From DASWJZ01 sp964440525 (GTDB lineage: Bacteria; Pseudomonadota; Alphaproteobacteria; Rhizobiales; Afifellaceae), in NCBI GenBank assembly GCA_964440525.1, contig CAYTTC010000007.1:7247-71246 (forward strand): 64,000 nt of DNA, written 5' to 3'. Below are positions 51,786-60,230 of this stretch, in pieces. The translations under genes and the position numbers were made by a program. The notes under the pieces are model-generated. The model had not been told where the DNA came from and ran no database searches. It saw nothing but the letters and a program-made list of their open reading frames with translations. How positions within the stretch are numbered: the first letter of the stretch is position 1; the number at the start of each line of letters is the position of its first letter.

Positions 51786-53270
51786 ATGAGCAGGCCGCGG
51801 CAAGATCAATCCGCTGCCATCTTGCGGGGAGGGCGCTCGCACTTGCCGCGATGCGCGGGCTCCTGCCTTGCCGCGACGATTGGATGGGTGGGCGGATTGA
51901 CGTGGACGGCTCCCGCCCTCGCCCACGGCAGCGAGCGCGGCTTCGTGCTGCTCCTGCCGACGGGCTATTATCTCCTCGGCGGCACGCTTGCCGTCGCGGC
52001 CTCCTTCATTCTGATCGCGCTCGTGCCGGCACCGCTGATCGACCGCCTGGGCCACGCGCGGCTGCGGCTCGGTACGCTTCCGACGCTGAGCCCCGTTCCG
52101 ACGAGCCTCGCCGCTTTCCTGTTGCTGGCGCTGCTCCTTGCGGCCGGGCTCTACGGTAGCCGCGACCCACTCGCCAATCCGCTTCCGCTCACGATCTGGA
52201 CCCTTTGGTGGGTCGCAATCACGCTGTTGCATCCAATCGTCGGAAATGTCTGGGCCCTCATCAATCCGTGGACGGGGCCTTATCGCCTGTTCGGGCGGTT
52301 CCTTGGCGCGGGGATCGGCAGGCTTACCTATCCGCTATGGCTCGGCTACTGGCCCGCCGTCACGCTTTTCTTCGCGTTTGCCTGGTTCGAGTTGGTCTAT
52401 CCGGCTCCCGACGACCCGGAAAGGCTGGCGATCGCCGTCGGCCTCTATTGGCTGCTGGCCTTCGTTGGCATACTCGCCTTTGGTGAAAGCGCCTGGGCGG
52501 AAAAGGCCGAGCCCTTCTCCATCTTCTTTCGGCTCGTCGCCGGTCTTTCGCCGCTGACCTTCGAGAGGGAAGCCACGGGGCGCGTGGCAGTGGCCTTGGC
52601 GTGGCCCGGATCGACGCTGCTGAAGCGCGATCCGCTGCCGCTCTCCGGCGTCCTCTTCATTCTCTTGACCCTGAGCTCGGTCTCATTCGACGGCCTGTCG
52701 CGGACGTTCTGGTGGCTGGCGCTCGGCGACATCAACCCGCTCGAATTTCCCGGCCGGACCGTTTTGGTCGACCGCAACACCGTAGGGCTTCTCCTCGCAT
52801 TCGCCGTGCTGGTGGCCGCCTACTGGTCGGCCGTCCGCCTCGGCTGGATCTTTGGCGGCATGCGCACGCCGCTGAAGCCGACGCTCGGCGCCTTCGTCAC
52901 CTCGATCATCCCGATCTCGATCGCCTTCCACTTCGCGCACTATCTGACGGCGTTGCTCGTCAACGGCCAATATGCGCTGATCGCCGCGTCCGATCCTTTC
53001 GGCAGCGGGCTCGACTTGTTCGGCACCGCCGACGCGCACGTGACGACCTCGTTCCTCAACACCTATGACAGCGTGCGCATAGTCTGGAATTTTCAGACGG
53101 CGGCGATCGTTATCGGCCACGTGGCGGGAATTGCGCTCGCGCATGCACTCGCGCAGCGGCATTTCGGCGATGGGCGTGGCGCGGTGCTGAGCCAGATTCC
53201 GCTCGCGGCGATGATGGTGTTTTACACGCTGTTCGGGCTTTGGCTGCTCGCGACGCCCGTCGCCGGGTAA
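51786..53270 (+). CDS. Polytopic membrane protein of unknown function
   Basis: A 494-residue protein with roughly ten membrane segments. It may have a cleaved N-terminal signal ending at ALAHG, after which GSERGFVLLLPTGYYLLGGTL begins the first helix of the mature part. Distinct stretches are NVWALINPWTGPYRLFGRFLG, DGLSRTFWWLALGDINPLEF and FHFAHYLTALLVNGQYALIAASDP with conserved-looking His. I do not recognise the family. ATG 51786 is the best available start; the first 40 residues overlap nothing. It diverges from pncA by 41 bases and is convergent with the SDR gene. Confidence 0.7.
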   Translation: MSRPRQDQSAAILRGGRSHLPRCAGSCLAATIGWVGGLTWTAPALAHGSERGFVLLLPTGYYLLGGTLAVAASFILIALVPAPLIDRLGHARLRLGTLPTLSPVPTSLAAFLLLALLLAAGLYGSRDPLANPLPLTIWTLWWVAITLLHPIVGNVWALINPWTGPYRLFGRFLGAGIGRLTYPLWLGYWPAVTLFFAFAWFELVYPAPDDPERLAIAVGLYWLLAFVGILAFGESAWAEKAEPFSIFFRLVAGLSPLTFEREATGRVAVALAWPGSTLLKRDPLPLSGVLFILLTLSSVSFDGLSRTFWWLALGDINPLEFPGRTVLVDRNTVGLLLAFAVLVAAYWSAVRLGWIFGGMRTPLKPTLGAFVTSIIPISIAFHFAHYLTALLVNGQYALIAASDPFGSGLDLFGTADAHVTTSFLNTYDSVRIVWNFQTAAIVIGHVAGIALAHALAQRHFGDGRGAVLSQIPLAAMMVFYTLFGLWLLATPVAG

Positions 53271-53280
53271 GCCGGCTCGA

Positions 53281-54042
53281 TCAGGCGATCGACTCGCCGC
53301 CATCGATGACCAGAGCATGGCCGGTCATGAAGGCGGAGCGGTCGGAGGCGAGGAAGAGGATCGCCTCGGCAATCTCCTCGACGCTGGCGAAGCGGCCCAT
53401 CGGGATCTTTTCGCGGATATGGGCGAGGAGATTTTCCCGCCCGCCCATCTGCCGCGTAAAAGCGTCGTTGAAGGGCGTGTCGACCCAGCCCGGGCAGAGC
53501 GCGTTCACCCGCACATTGTACTTTCCGTAGTCGATGGCGATCTGCTTCACCATCGCGACCGCCGCGTGCTTGGACGTCGCGTAGGCAATCATCTCGCGGT
53601 CGTAGAAGACGCCCGAGTTCGACGAGGTGACGATGATCGAGCCGCCACCCTGCTTCCGCATCGCCGGCATGACGAGGCGGGCGAGGCTGAAATGCGCGCG
53701 CACATTGATGCGCCACGAGGCGTCCATGCCGTCCGGATCGACCGATTCGAGCGGCCCCTCGACCTGAATCCCGGCATGGCTGTGCAGGATGTCGATCCGC
53801 CCGAAAATCTCCAGCGTGCGCTTTACCAGCCGCTCAAGCTGGGCATCGTCGCCCACGTCCGTCGCGACTGCAGGGGCGCGCCCGCCCGCCGCCTCGAGGC
53901 GCTTCGCCGTCTCCTCGCCCGCCGCGCCGTCGCGGTCGGCGACGACTACCGCCGCACCCTCGCGCGCAAGAATCTCCGCCCCGGCGCGGCCGATGCCGGA
54001 TCCGGCGCCCGTCACGATCGCAACGCGATCCTGAAGGATCAT
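53281..54042 (-). CDS. Short-chain dehydrogenase/reductase
   Basis: A 253-residue SDR. The NAD(P)-binding motif is VTGAGSGIGRAG, with Asp in VVVADRDG favouring NAD. The active site is Ser in IIVTSSNSG, Tyr/Lys in YATSKHAAVA. ITGHALVID-like MTGHALVIDGGESIA ends the protein. It is divergent from the class III aminotransferase and kinase genes. In the actinobacterial aminoacetone microcompartment an SDR interconverts aminoacetone and 1-amino-2-propanol, so that role is plausible. Other alcohols are not excluded. Confidence 0.88.
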   Translation of the reverse strand: MILQDRVAIVTGAGSGIGRAGAEILAREGAAVVVADRDGAAGEETAKRLEAAGGRAPAVATDVGDDAQLERLVKRTLEIFGRIDILHSHAGIQVEGPLESVDPDGMDASWRINVRAHFSLARLVMPAMRKQGGGSIIVTSSNSGVFYDREMIAYATSKHAAVAMVKQIAIDYGKYNVRVNALCPGWVDTPFNDAFTRQMGGRENLLAHIREKIPMGRFASVEEIAEAILFLASDRSAFMTGHALVIDGGESIA

Positions 54043-54162
54043 TCTCTCCCCGCAAATGGCTTGCCGAAGGTGTCAATTCCCCCGGCCGTCATGTCAAGTT
54101 CGGGGACGTGAGCGGCGCTAGCCTGCACTCGTCGGAATTGCATGCGCCCTGCGGGATAATCC

Positions 54163-55473
54163 ATGAGCCAAGCCAAAGACGATTTCATCGCCAGGACCAT
54201 AGAAGTCTGGAACCCAGGCAAGACGCTGCAATGGCAGCGCGACGGAATCGACCTCGTGATCGACCGCCGCGAAGGCTACTACCTCTACGACATGGACGGC
54301 CGCCGGCTGATCAACCTGCACCTGAACGGCGGCATCTATTCGCTCGGCCACCGCAATCCGGAAGTGATCGCCGCCGTGAAGGAGGGCATGGACCACTTCG
54401 ACATCGGCAATCACCATTTTCCGGCGCTGATGCGCACCAAGCTCGCGGAGATGCTGCGCGACCACACGCCGGAGGGCCTGCAATATTCCATGTTCGCCTC
54501 AGGCGGCGGCGAGGCGATCGACATCGCACTGAAAAGCGCGCGTCACGCCACGCAGCGGCGGCGCTTCATCTGCCTCGAGCGCTGCTATCACGGCCATACG
54601 GGCCTTGCCGTACAGGTCGGCGACGACCGGTTCTCAAAACTCTTCCTGTCCGAGGCGAGCGAGGACGAAGTGACCAAAGTGCCCTTCAACGATCTCGACG
54701 CGATGGAGCGCGCGATCATGAAGGGCGATGCCGCCTGCGTCATCATCGAGTCGATTCCCGCGACCTACGGCTTTCCGATGCCGCTCCCCGGCTACCTCGC
54801 CGCCATCAAGGCGATGTGCGAAAAAACCGGCACGCTGTTCATTGCCGACGAGGTGCAAACCGGACTGATGCGCTCAGGAGAAATGTGGTGCATCGACACC
54901 TACGGCGTCGTGCCCGACATGCTGGTGACGGGGAAGGGGATCTCCGGCGGCATCTATCCGATCGCCGCGGTGGTGGCGAACGAGCGCTCGGCCGCCTGGC
55001 TGAAGCAAGACGGTTGGGGCCACATGTCGAGCTTTGGCGGCGCCGAGCTTGGCTGCATCGCCGCCCACAAGGTTTTGGAAATCTGTGCGCGGCCCGAGAC
55101 CCGCTCGCAATGCCACTACGTCTCCCATTATCTCCGCCAGGGACTGAACCAGATCCAGGCCAACTTTTCGGACTTCTTCGTCGGCATCCGCCAGCGCGGC
55201 CTCATCATGGGGCTTGAGTTCGACCATCCGCAGGGCGCGGTGCACGTCATGCGCACCTGCTACAACAACGGCATCTGGGCGATCTATTCGGCGCTCGACC
55301 CGCGCGCGTTGCAATTCAAGCCGGGGCTCCTCTGCGATCGTGATCTTTGCGACGACATCCTGAATCGCCTCGACACGGCGGTTGGGCAGGCGCGCGCCGA
55401 AGCGCTCGGAACGCGCGTAAAGTCACGCGCCCATCCGCTTGAAAGATATGCAGAATTGAGCAAAGCCGCTTGA
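54163..55473 (+). CDS. Class III aminotransferase / phospholyase, PLP-dependent
   Basis: A 436-residue PLP enzyme of fold type I, class III. The PLP Lys258 is in VTGKGISGGIYPIAAVVANE, Asp229 in FIADEVQTGLMRSGEMW, and the phosphate-binding SGGGEAIDIALK lies near 113-124. Members include omega-transaminases and amino-alcohol-phosphate phospholyases. Because a kinase of the aminoglycoside phosphotransferase family follows three bases later and shell genes lie nearby, a phospholyase acting on 1-amino-2-propanol phosphate (giving propionaldehyde) is likely, as proposed for actinobacterial RMM/AUM loci. The sequence alone does not separate the two activities. Confidence 0.85.
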   Translation: MSQAKDDFIARTIEVWNPGKTLQWQRDGIDLVIDRREGYYLYDMDGRRLINLHLNGGIYSLGHRNPEVIAAVKEGMDHFDIGNHHFPALMRTKLAEMLRDHTPEGLQYSMFASGGGEAIDIALKSARHATQRRRFICLERCYHGHTGLAVQVGDDRFSKLFLSEASEDEVTKVPFNDLDAMERAIMKGDAACVIIESIPATYGFPMPLPGYLAAIKAMCEKTGTLFIADEVQTGLMRSGEMWCIDTYGVVPDMLVTGKGISGGIYPIAAVVANERSAAWLKQDGWGHMSSFGGAELGCIAAHKVLEICARPETRSQCHYVSHYLRQGLNQIQANFSDFFVGIRQRGLIMGLEFDHPQGAVHVMRTCYNNGIWAIYSALDPRALQFKPGLLCDRDLCDDILNRLDTAVGQARAEALGTRVKSRAHPLERYAELSKAA

Positions 55474-55476
55474 ACG

Positions 55477-56520
55477 ATGCCGTCGACGTCCTCGAACCGA
55501 CCTGTCGCGCCGGGCACGTTCGACACACTGCCGCACGCAGGAAAACTCGAATGCTTGCGCGAGCTCGCTGAAGACGCGTTAGCGAGATATGACGTCGGCG
55601 GCGCCAAGGCGCCGACCCTGATCAACCTCTCGGAAAACGCCACCTATCGGATCGACGATCCCGCTTCCGGTCGGCGCTGGGCGCTCCGTGTGCATCGCGA
55701 CGGCTACCACTCGGTGGCGGCGATCGCCTCCGAGCTTGCATGGCTCATGGCGCTTCGGAACGACGGCGTGGTCACGACGCCCGTTCCCGTGCCCGGCCGT
55801 GACGGCGCGCTCATCCAGGAAGTCGCTCACCCTGCTATGCGCCGCCCGCGCAACGTCGTTCTCTCCGGGTGGGAGAGCGGCGAGGAGCCATCCGAAAAGG
55901 ATCGGCTGTTCGAAAAATTCGAGGTTTTGGGCGAGGTGACGGCGCGCATGCATCTGCATTCGCAGCGCTGGACGCGGCCCAAAAATTTCGAGCGCCATGT
56001 CTGGGATTTCGATACGAGCCTCGGCGATCGCCCGCATTGGGGGCGCTGGCAGGACGGCATGGGGCTCGACGCGGGGAAGGAGGCGCTCTTCGCCCGCGCC
56101 GTCGACCTCATCCGCCGCCGCCTCGCTCGCTTCGGCCAGGGGCCCGGGCGCTTTGGGCTCATCCACTCAGACATGCGCCTCGCCAACCTCCTCGTCGACG
56201 GCGACGAGGTGAAGGTCATTGACTTCGACGACAGCGGTTTTTCCTGGCACCTCTACGACGCGGCGACCGCCGTCTCCTTCTTCGAGCACGAAAAACACGT
56301 GCCGGAGCTGATGGCATCCTGGGTGAAGGGCTATCGAAAAGTCCACGCGCTTCCCGCCGAGGACGAGGCGGAGATCCCGACCTTCGTCATGCTGCGCCGC
56401 ATGATTTTGGTCGCCTGGATCGGCTCGCATGCGGAGACCGACCTCGCGCAGTCGATGGGCGTCTCCTACTCGGAGAAGACGGCTCCGATGTGCGAGGCGT
56501 TCCTCAGTCGTTTCGGGTGA
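55477..56520 (+). CDS. Aminoglycoside phosphotransferase-family kinase (amino alcohol kinase?)
   Basis: A 347-residue protein-kinase-like phosphotransferase. The catalytic loop is HSDMRLANLL (His230, Asp232, Asn237) and the metal-binding VIDFDD (Asp249) follows. The N-lobe has INLSENATYRI and WALRVHRDGYH. It starts three bases after the aminotransferase stop. In RMM/AUM microcompartment loci a homologue phosphorylates (S)-1-amino-2-propanol. With the SDR, the PLP enzyme and the CoA-acylating aldehyde dehydrogenase it completes that route. Antibiotic resistance is an unlikely role here. Confidence 0.85.
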   Translation: MPSTSSNRPVAPGTFDTLPHAGKLECLRELAEDALARYDVGGAKAPTLINLSENATYRIDDPASGRRWALRVHRDGYHSVAAIASELAWLMALRNDGVVTTPVPVPGRDGALIQEVAHPAMRRPRNVVLSGWESGEEPSEKDRLFEKFEVLGEVTARMHLHSQRWTRPKNFERHVWDFDTSLGDRPHWGRWQDGMGLDAGKEALFARAVDLIRRRLARFGQGPGRFGLIHSDMRLANLLVDGDEVKVIDFDDSGFSWHLYDAATAVSFFEHEKHVPELMASWVKGYRKVHALPAEDEAEIPTFVMLRRMILVAWIGSHAETDLAQSMGVSYSEKTAPMCEAFLSRFG

Positions 56521-57062
56521 ATGCGTCTCACTTGGCGCGGCGCGGCGAAGGGCGTGTCGTCCGCCCGCGGCGGGGACAACACAAAAGTAATCCCCGCCGC
56601 TAAAACCTCACCTACAATTCCGATCGCCGCTCTTCGACTTGAGGGTCTGTGGTGCACCGGAAGCTTCACGGGAAGGGCGGGCGGTCCGCGGCGGGTCGGC
56701 TTTCCGAGCTGATCTGACTCGGTCGGCTCCAAAACTCCGCCCGACCGGCACTACGACCGGTCTGCGGCTCGTTGTCCGCCTTAAGCCTGCCTGGAGGCGC
56801 CCATCCGCGCATCAGGCAGGCGGAGAGCAGGAGGACCGGGGTCGAAACAGCCGCGCGGGGCGCTTTGTCGTGCCTGCTTCTTCAATTCGCGGTTCGCCCA
56901 CAAGGCGGACGGCACAGAGGTGCCGCGAGGCGCCCCGCACCCCTCCTTCGGGGCTGTTTGAAGCATAACCTCGGGCCCCAGGGGCCGCGAGGCCATGACG
57001 GATTCAGAACTGCTTAACCTTGTTGCGGCCATCGTTGTGGGCGAGGAATATCGGGTGCGTCC
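56521..57062. other. Non-coding stretch with dense inverted repeats
   Basis: About 540 bases without a convincing gene. Short frames lack family similarity and ribosome sites. From 56785 to 56960 nested inverted repeats stand out: GCCTGCCTG (56785-56793) with CAGGCAGGC (56813-56821); AAACAGCC (56845) plus GCGGGGCGC (56855) with GCGCCCCGC (56930) plus GGCTGTTT (56952); and a small hairpin GGCAC-AGAG-GTGCC (56911-56924). It could be a structured RNA, a decayed mobile repeat, or a terminator zone after the kinase gene. Confidence 0.5.
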
Positions 57063-58262
57063 ATGATCCATGTGAATCTCAATCTTGTTCGTTCGGCGGC
57101 CCTCTGCGCGGCCGCGTCGCTGCTGTGGGCCGCCCCTGCTTCCGCGAGCTTTTCGTCCTGCGTGGCGGGTCTGCAATCGAGCGCCGCAAAAGCCGGCGTG
57201 GATCCTTCCATCGTCGCTGCGGCGCTGAATGTCGCGGAGCCCGACGAGAAGGTGCTTCGCCTCTCCAAGGTGCAGCCGGAATTCAAGACGCCGATCTGGG
57301 ATTATCTTGGCTTCCTCGTCGACGAGCAGCGCGTCAGCGACGGTCAGGCGATGATGCGCAAACACGATCGCGTGCTGCGGGCGGCGGAAGAGCGGTTCGG
57401 CGTCGACCGCTTCGTCATTGCGGCCGTCTGGGGCGTAGAGACCGACTACGGCCGCGATATGGGCGACAGCTTTCTGCCGCACGCGCTCGCCACGCTCGCC
57501 TGCAAGGGCGGCCGGCGGGCGGATTTCTGGCGCGGCGAGCTGAACGCGGCGCTGAAGCTCGTCGATCGCGGCGACCTCGCACTGAATTCGCTTTACGGGT
57601 CGTGGGCAGGCGCCTTCGGCCAGACGCAGTTCATCCCCTCCACCTATCAGCGCCTCGCCGTCGACTTCGACGGTGATGGGCGGCGCGACCTCGTCAACTC
57701 CGTCGCCGATGCGCTCGGCTCCACTGCCAACTATCTGAAGCGCTCCGGCTGGCAACCGGGCGGGTCGTGGATGATCGAGGTTAGTGTTCCCGGCGGCTAC
57801 TCGGGCCCGAAGGGCAGGGGAAGCAAGGCGAGCCTTTCCAGGTGGGGCGAGCGCGGAATTGTCCGCGCGGATGGGAAGCCGCTCTCCGGCGGAGCGAAGG
57901 CCGGCCTGCTGCTGCCGGCGGGGAGCCGCGGCCCGGGTTTTCTCGTCTTCGGAAATTTCGATGCGATCTACGCCTACAATCAGGCGGAATCCTACGCCCT
58001 CGCCATCTCGCATCTCGCCGACCGGCTCGCCGGCTACCCGCCGCTTCGCACAGCCTGGCCTACCGACGATCCGGGTCTTTCGCGCGCCGAGCGGCTGCAC
58101 CTGCAGCAGCTTCTGCTGGCAAACGGCTTCGATATCGGCTCAGCGGATGGGAAAATCGGTCCCGCGACCCGCGCCGCGATCGCCGACGCGGAGACCCGCC
58201 TCGGCATGTCGCCGACGGGCCGACCGGGGCTCAAGATCTATCGCGCGCTTGGCGGCGGGTAG
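57063..58262 (+). CDS. Lytic murein transglycosylase (MltB-like) with peptidoglycan-binding domain
   Basis: A 399-residue exported enzyme. A signal peptide spans residues 1-28 (AALCAAASLLWAAPASAS). The SLT-like MltB domain has the catalytic Glu in VWGVETDYGR and the motif YGSWAGAFGQTQFIPSTYQR, with DFDGDGRRDLVNS binding calcium. The last 65 residues form a PG_binding_1 domain (LLANGFDIGSADGKIGPATR). It cleaves peptidoglycan to anhydro-muropeptides in the periplasm. It lies between the two halves of the microcompartment locus and has no evident link to them. Confidence 0.92.
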   Translation: MIHVNLNLVRSAALCAAASLLWAAPASASFSSCVAGLQSSAAKAGVDPSIVAAALNVAEPDEKVLRLSKVQPEFKTPIWDYLGFLVDEQRVSDGQAMMRKHDRVLRAAEERFGVDRFVIAAVWGVETDYGRDMGDSFLPHALATLACKGGRRADFWRGELNAALKLVDRGDLALNSLYGSWAGAFGQTQFIPSTYQRLAVDFDGDGRRDLVNSVADALGSTANYLKRSGWQPGGSWMIEVSVPGGYSGPKGRGSKASLSRWGERGIVRADGKPLSGGAKAGLLLPAGSRGPGFLVFGNFDAIYAYNQAESYALAISHLADRLAGYPPLRTAWPTDDPGLSRAERLHLQQLLLANGFDIGSADGKIGPATRAAIADAETRLGMSPTGRPGLKIYRALGGG

Positions 58263-58298
58263 GCGGAACGAGGCTAAGAGCGCCTTCCTCGGCGCTCG

Positions 58299-58685
58299 TC
58301 ACTCATCCGGAGTCAGAAGGTTCGCGTCACGTGAGAGCAGCCATTTCCCGTCCGGCTGCTTACGTAGGATCGTGAGCGTGTAGCCGCTCCGCCGCGTTGG
58401 TTTGGCGCCGCCCGGTGGTGTGATGGTGACCGTGAGATGGCTGCGCAGATACGCCCAGTCGCCCAGCACCTTCAGCTCCTGGATATCGCTGGTGCCGTCG
58501 ATGCGGACATTCTTCTGTTCCTTCAAGCCGGCCGCAAAGGCGTCCTTCCCGAAGGGCTCCTTGCCTGGGACCATGAAAATCACGTCGTCCGCCATCAGGC
58601 TGAGCACTTTATCGGAGTCGCCTGCCCGGGTGGCAGCGAACCAGGTGTCGACCAATTCGCGTATGGCGCGTTCGTCACTGGTCAT
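58299..58685 (-). CDS. SnoaL-like/DUF4440 domain protein
   Basis: A 128-residue cone-shaped alpha+beta barrel protein of the NTF2-like SgcJ/EcaC/DUF4440 type: ERAIRELVDTWFAATRAGDSDKVLSLMADDVIFMVPGKEPFG at the N-terminus and a closing strand pair (TLTILRKQPDGKWLLSRDAN). Such proteins may be isomerases, hydrolases or mere ligand binders, so the activity is unknown. It ends 24 bases before... the tandem-BMC shell gene on the same strand and could be its last co-transcribed member. Confidence 0.8.
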   Translation of the reverse strand: MTSDERAIRELVDTWFAATRAGDSDKVLSLMADDVIFMVPGKEPFGKDAFAAGLKEQKNVRIDGTSDIQELKVLGDWAYLRSHLTVTITPPGGAKPTRRSGYTLTILRKQPDGKWLLSRDANLLTPDE

Positions 58686-58709
58686 GGCGCGTCTCCTTTT
58701 TCGCTGCGA

Positions 58710-59339
58710 CTATTTCTCCCGCCCCTGGATAGCAGAAAGCGTCGTTAGAATGCGCTCGCGCGCTCGCTCCATATCTTCTCGCGCGCCGGATACGAACACC
58801 CGCCCGGACGCGCCAATCATCTGGCAATCGACCAGCGTGAGGCCGGGTGCGGCCTTCTCCGCCTCGTTGGCGGCAACGGCGGCGAAGAGCGCCGGCACCA
58901 TCTCGACGAGAAGCAGGCATTCGCTCGGCAGCATCATCGAGGCCTCGCGGTTGCGGTTCAGGATGACCGCGTGCTGGTCGGTCACCGCCTCCACGATGTC
59001 GGTGTAGACGACCTGCGGCTTCAGCTGGTCGGAGGCTTTTGCGCCGATCCCCTCCAGGATCGCCCGCCCGGCGGCATCGAGGTCGGCGATCTGCATCGAG
59101 TGGAGTTCCAGAATCCCGAACTGCCGCTCCGTGTAAAGCATGCCCGGCTCGGCGTCCGGCACCGATTTCAGCGCGAAGTCGATGACGCGATGGATGGCGA
59201 GCGCCGGCGCGATCTCCACGATCAGGGAGTGCATGCCCTCGATCGGCACATAGCCGCGGGCGCGCGTCGGCGAGGCCATGTAGGCGGCGAATTGCCGCTC
59301 GAGGCTTTCGATCTTCAGATAGACGCGGAGCTCGGTCAC
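58710..59339 (-). CDS. Tandem BMC-domain shell protein (BMC-T), first
   Basis: A 209-residue microcompartment shell protein with two BMC domains; three copies would form a pseudohexamer. The first domain covers about residues 1-100 (GMHSLIVEIAPALAIHRVIDFALK, FGILELHSMQIADLDAAGRAIL). The second covers about 105-195 (ASMMLPSECLLLVEMVPALFAAVAANEAEKAAP, MIGASGRVFVSGAREDMERA). Translation starts at GTG 59339, 32 bases after the BMC-H stop. It is about 45 percent alike by eye with the other BMC-T at 60230-60835. Its job is to form the shell and perhaps gated pores. Confidence 0.9.
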   Translation of the reverse strand: MTELRVYLKIESLERQFAAYMASPTRARGYVPIEGMHSLIVEIAPALAIHRVIDFALKSVPDAEPGMLYTERQFGILELHSMQIADLDAAGRAILEGIGAKASDQLKPQVVYTDIVEAVTDQHAVILNRNREASMMLPSECLLLVEMVPALFAAVAANEAEKAAPGLTLVDCQMIGASGRVFVSGAREDMERARERILTTLSAIQGREK

Positions 59340-59371
59340 GCTTCGCGCTCCGGCCGGCCACGAATGGCGCG

Positions 59372-59659
59372 TCAGGCGGTTTGCTTCTGGTTCACGCCGA
59401 ACTGCTTCACGACCTCGGCATGCGGGCGCGGAATGACGTGGACGGAAATGACCTGGCCGACATTGCCGGCGGCCTCCGCGCCCGCTTCCGTCGCCGCCTT
59501 CACCGCGCCGACATCGCCCTGCACGAGCACGGAGACCAGTCCGGCACCGACCTGCTCGCGTCCGATGATGGTGACGTTGGCCGCCTTCACCATCGCGTCG
59601 GCGGCCGCGAAGGCGGCGACATAACCCTTCGTCTCGATGAACCCGATTGCGTTCGACAT
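59372..59659 (-). CDS. Hexameric BMC-H shell protein
   Basis: A 95-residue single BMC-domain protein (AIGFIETKGYVAAFAAADAMV, REQVGAGLVSVLVQGDVGAVKAATEAGA, ISVHVIPRPHAEV), the main facet tile of a bacterial microcompartment. The ribosome site AAGGAGGAG is the strongest of the locus, consistent with high demand for the main tile. Length and motifs are standard for PduA/EutM/CcmK-type proteins. It lies between the BMC-P and BMC-T genes. Confidence 0.96.
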   Translation of the reverse strand: MSNAIGFIETKGYVAAFAAADAMVKAANVTIIGREQVGAGLVSVLVQGDVGAVKAATEAGAEAAGNVGQVISVHVIPRPHAEVVKQFGVNQKQTA

Positions 59660-59682
59660 GTTACTCCTCCTTGATTTCGACT

Positions 59683-59952
59683 TTAGCTTCCCGATTTCGG
59701 TGGCGCGGCGCGCGGCTCGTCCAGAATGCCGATGATGAGCGCGTCGATGACGGCCTTGCCGTCCTTGAACCAGCCCTTGGCGACGGAACCTTGCGTGACA
59801 AGCACGCGCTCGCCGTCGCCGGCGCCGAGCGCGTCATAGGCGATTAGGCGCTCGCCATCCTCTTCCATTCGGATTTCGAGGAGCGCCCCGCTGGGGAGCT
59901 CGTCGAGCCGCTTGGTCGCCCAGACTTTTCCGATCACGATCCCGGTTTTCAT
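59683..59952 (-). CDS. Pentameric BMC-P vertex protein (EutN/CcmL-like)
   Basis: An 89-residue EutN/CcmL/CsoS4-family protein that caps shell vertices. Seen are the family start MKTGIVIGKVWATKRLDEL, LIAYDALGAGDGERVLVTQGS and the end VIDALIIGILD. The ATG overlaps the stop of the upstream 93-residue protein gene (ATGA). The single copy agrees with small catabolic microcompartment loci. Confidence 0.94.
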   Translation of the reverse strand: MKTGIVIGKVWATKRLDELPSGALLEIRMEEDGERLIAYDALGAGDGERVLVTQGSVAKGWFKDGKAVIDALIIGILDEPRAAPPKSGS

Positions 59953-60230
59953 GGTTTTCGCCTCACGATCTCTATCCTGATCTCGCGCGCCCGGTCGCGG
60001 GCGAGCGGCGTCACGGCGACCTCTGTCCCGATGACGATCTTGGCGTGCGTCTTGCCGATCTCCGCGACCTTGGATTCGTTGAGCACGCCGGAGTCGAAGC
60101 GGAACGCGCCGCGCTTCTCCGGGGAGGGGGCAGCCGCGGAGCGGCTGGGGGAGGGGCTTCCGCCGAGCGCCTCTTTCAGCGCGTCGCGGATCAGCAGCCG
60201 CAGCTCTTCGCGATCGATGCGCTCGGCCAT
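59949..60230 (-). CDS. Small microcompartment protein with putative encapsulation peptide
   Basis: A 93-residue protein of three parts. Residues 1-24 (DREELRLLIRDALKEALGG) form an amphipathic helix like those that target enzymes into microcompartments. Residues 25-42 are a Ser/Pro/Ala linker encoded by a GC-rich palindromic repeat. Residues 43-93 (VLNESKVAEIGKTHAKIVIG, then TEVAVTPLARDRAREIRIEIV) resemble the tail motif TP-ARD-ARE--I seen in several BMC-associated proteins such as PduM or EutT/PduO-like sequences. It overlaps both neighbours. It may link lumen contents to the shell. Function is unknown. Confidence 0.8.
   Translation of the reverse strand: MAERIDREELRLLIRDALKEALGGSPSPSRSAAAPSPEKRGAFRFDSGVLNESKVAEIGKTHAKIVIGTEVAVTPLARDRAREIRIEIVRRKP
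60114..60162. repeat. GC-rich palindromic repeat inside a coding sequence
   Basis: CTTCTCC GGGGAGG-type arms flank a perfect stem AGCCGC-GGA-GCGGCT (about 60131-60145), with CTGGGGGAGGGG on the right. Repeats of this kind are usually intergenic in alphaproteobacteria. Here it is in frame within the 93-residue microcompartment protein and encodes its PSPSRSAAAPSPEK linker. Confidence 0.75.

Noticed and set aside
56781..58100. A 439-codon minus-strand frame
   Set aside because: It lies antisense to the transglycosylase gene with its signal peptide and catalytic motifs. The frame has no similarity and no ribosome site.
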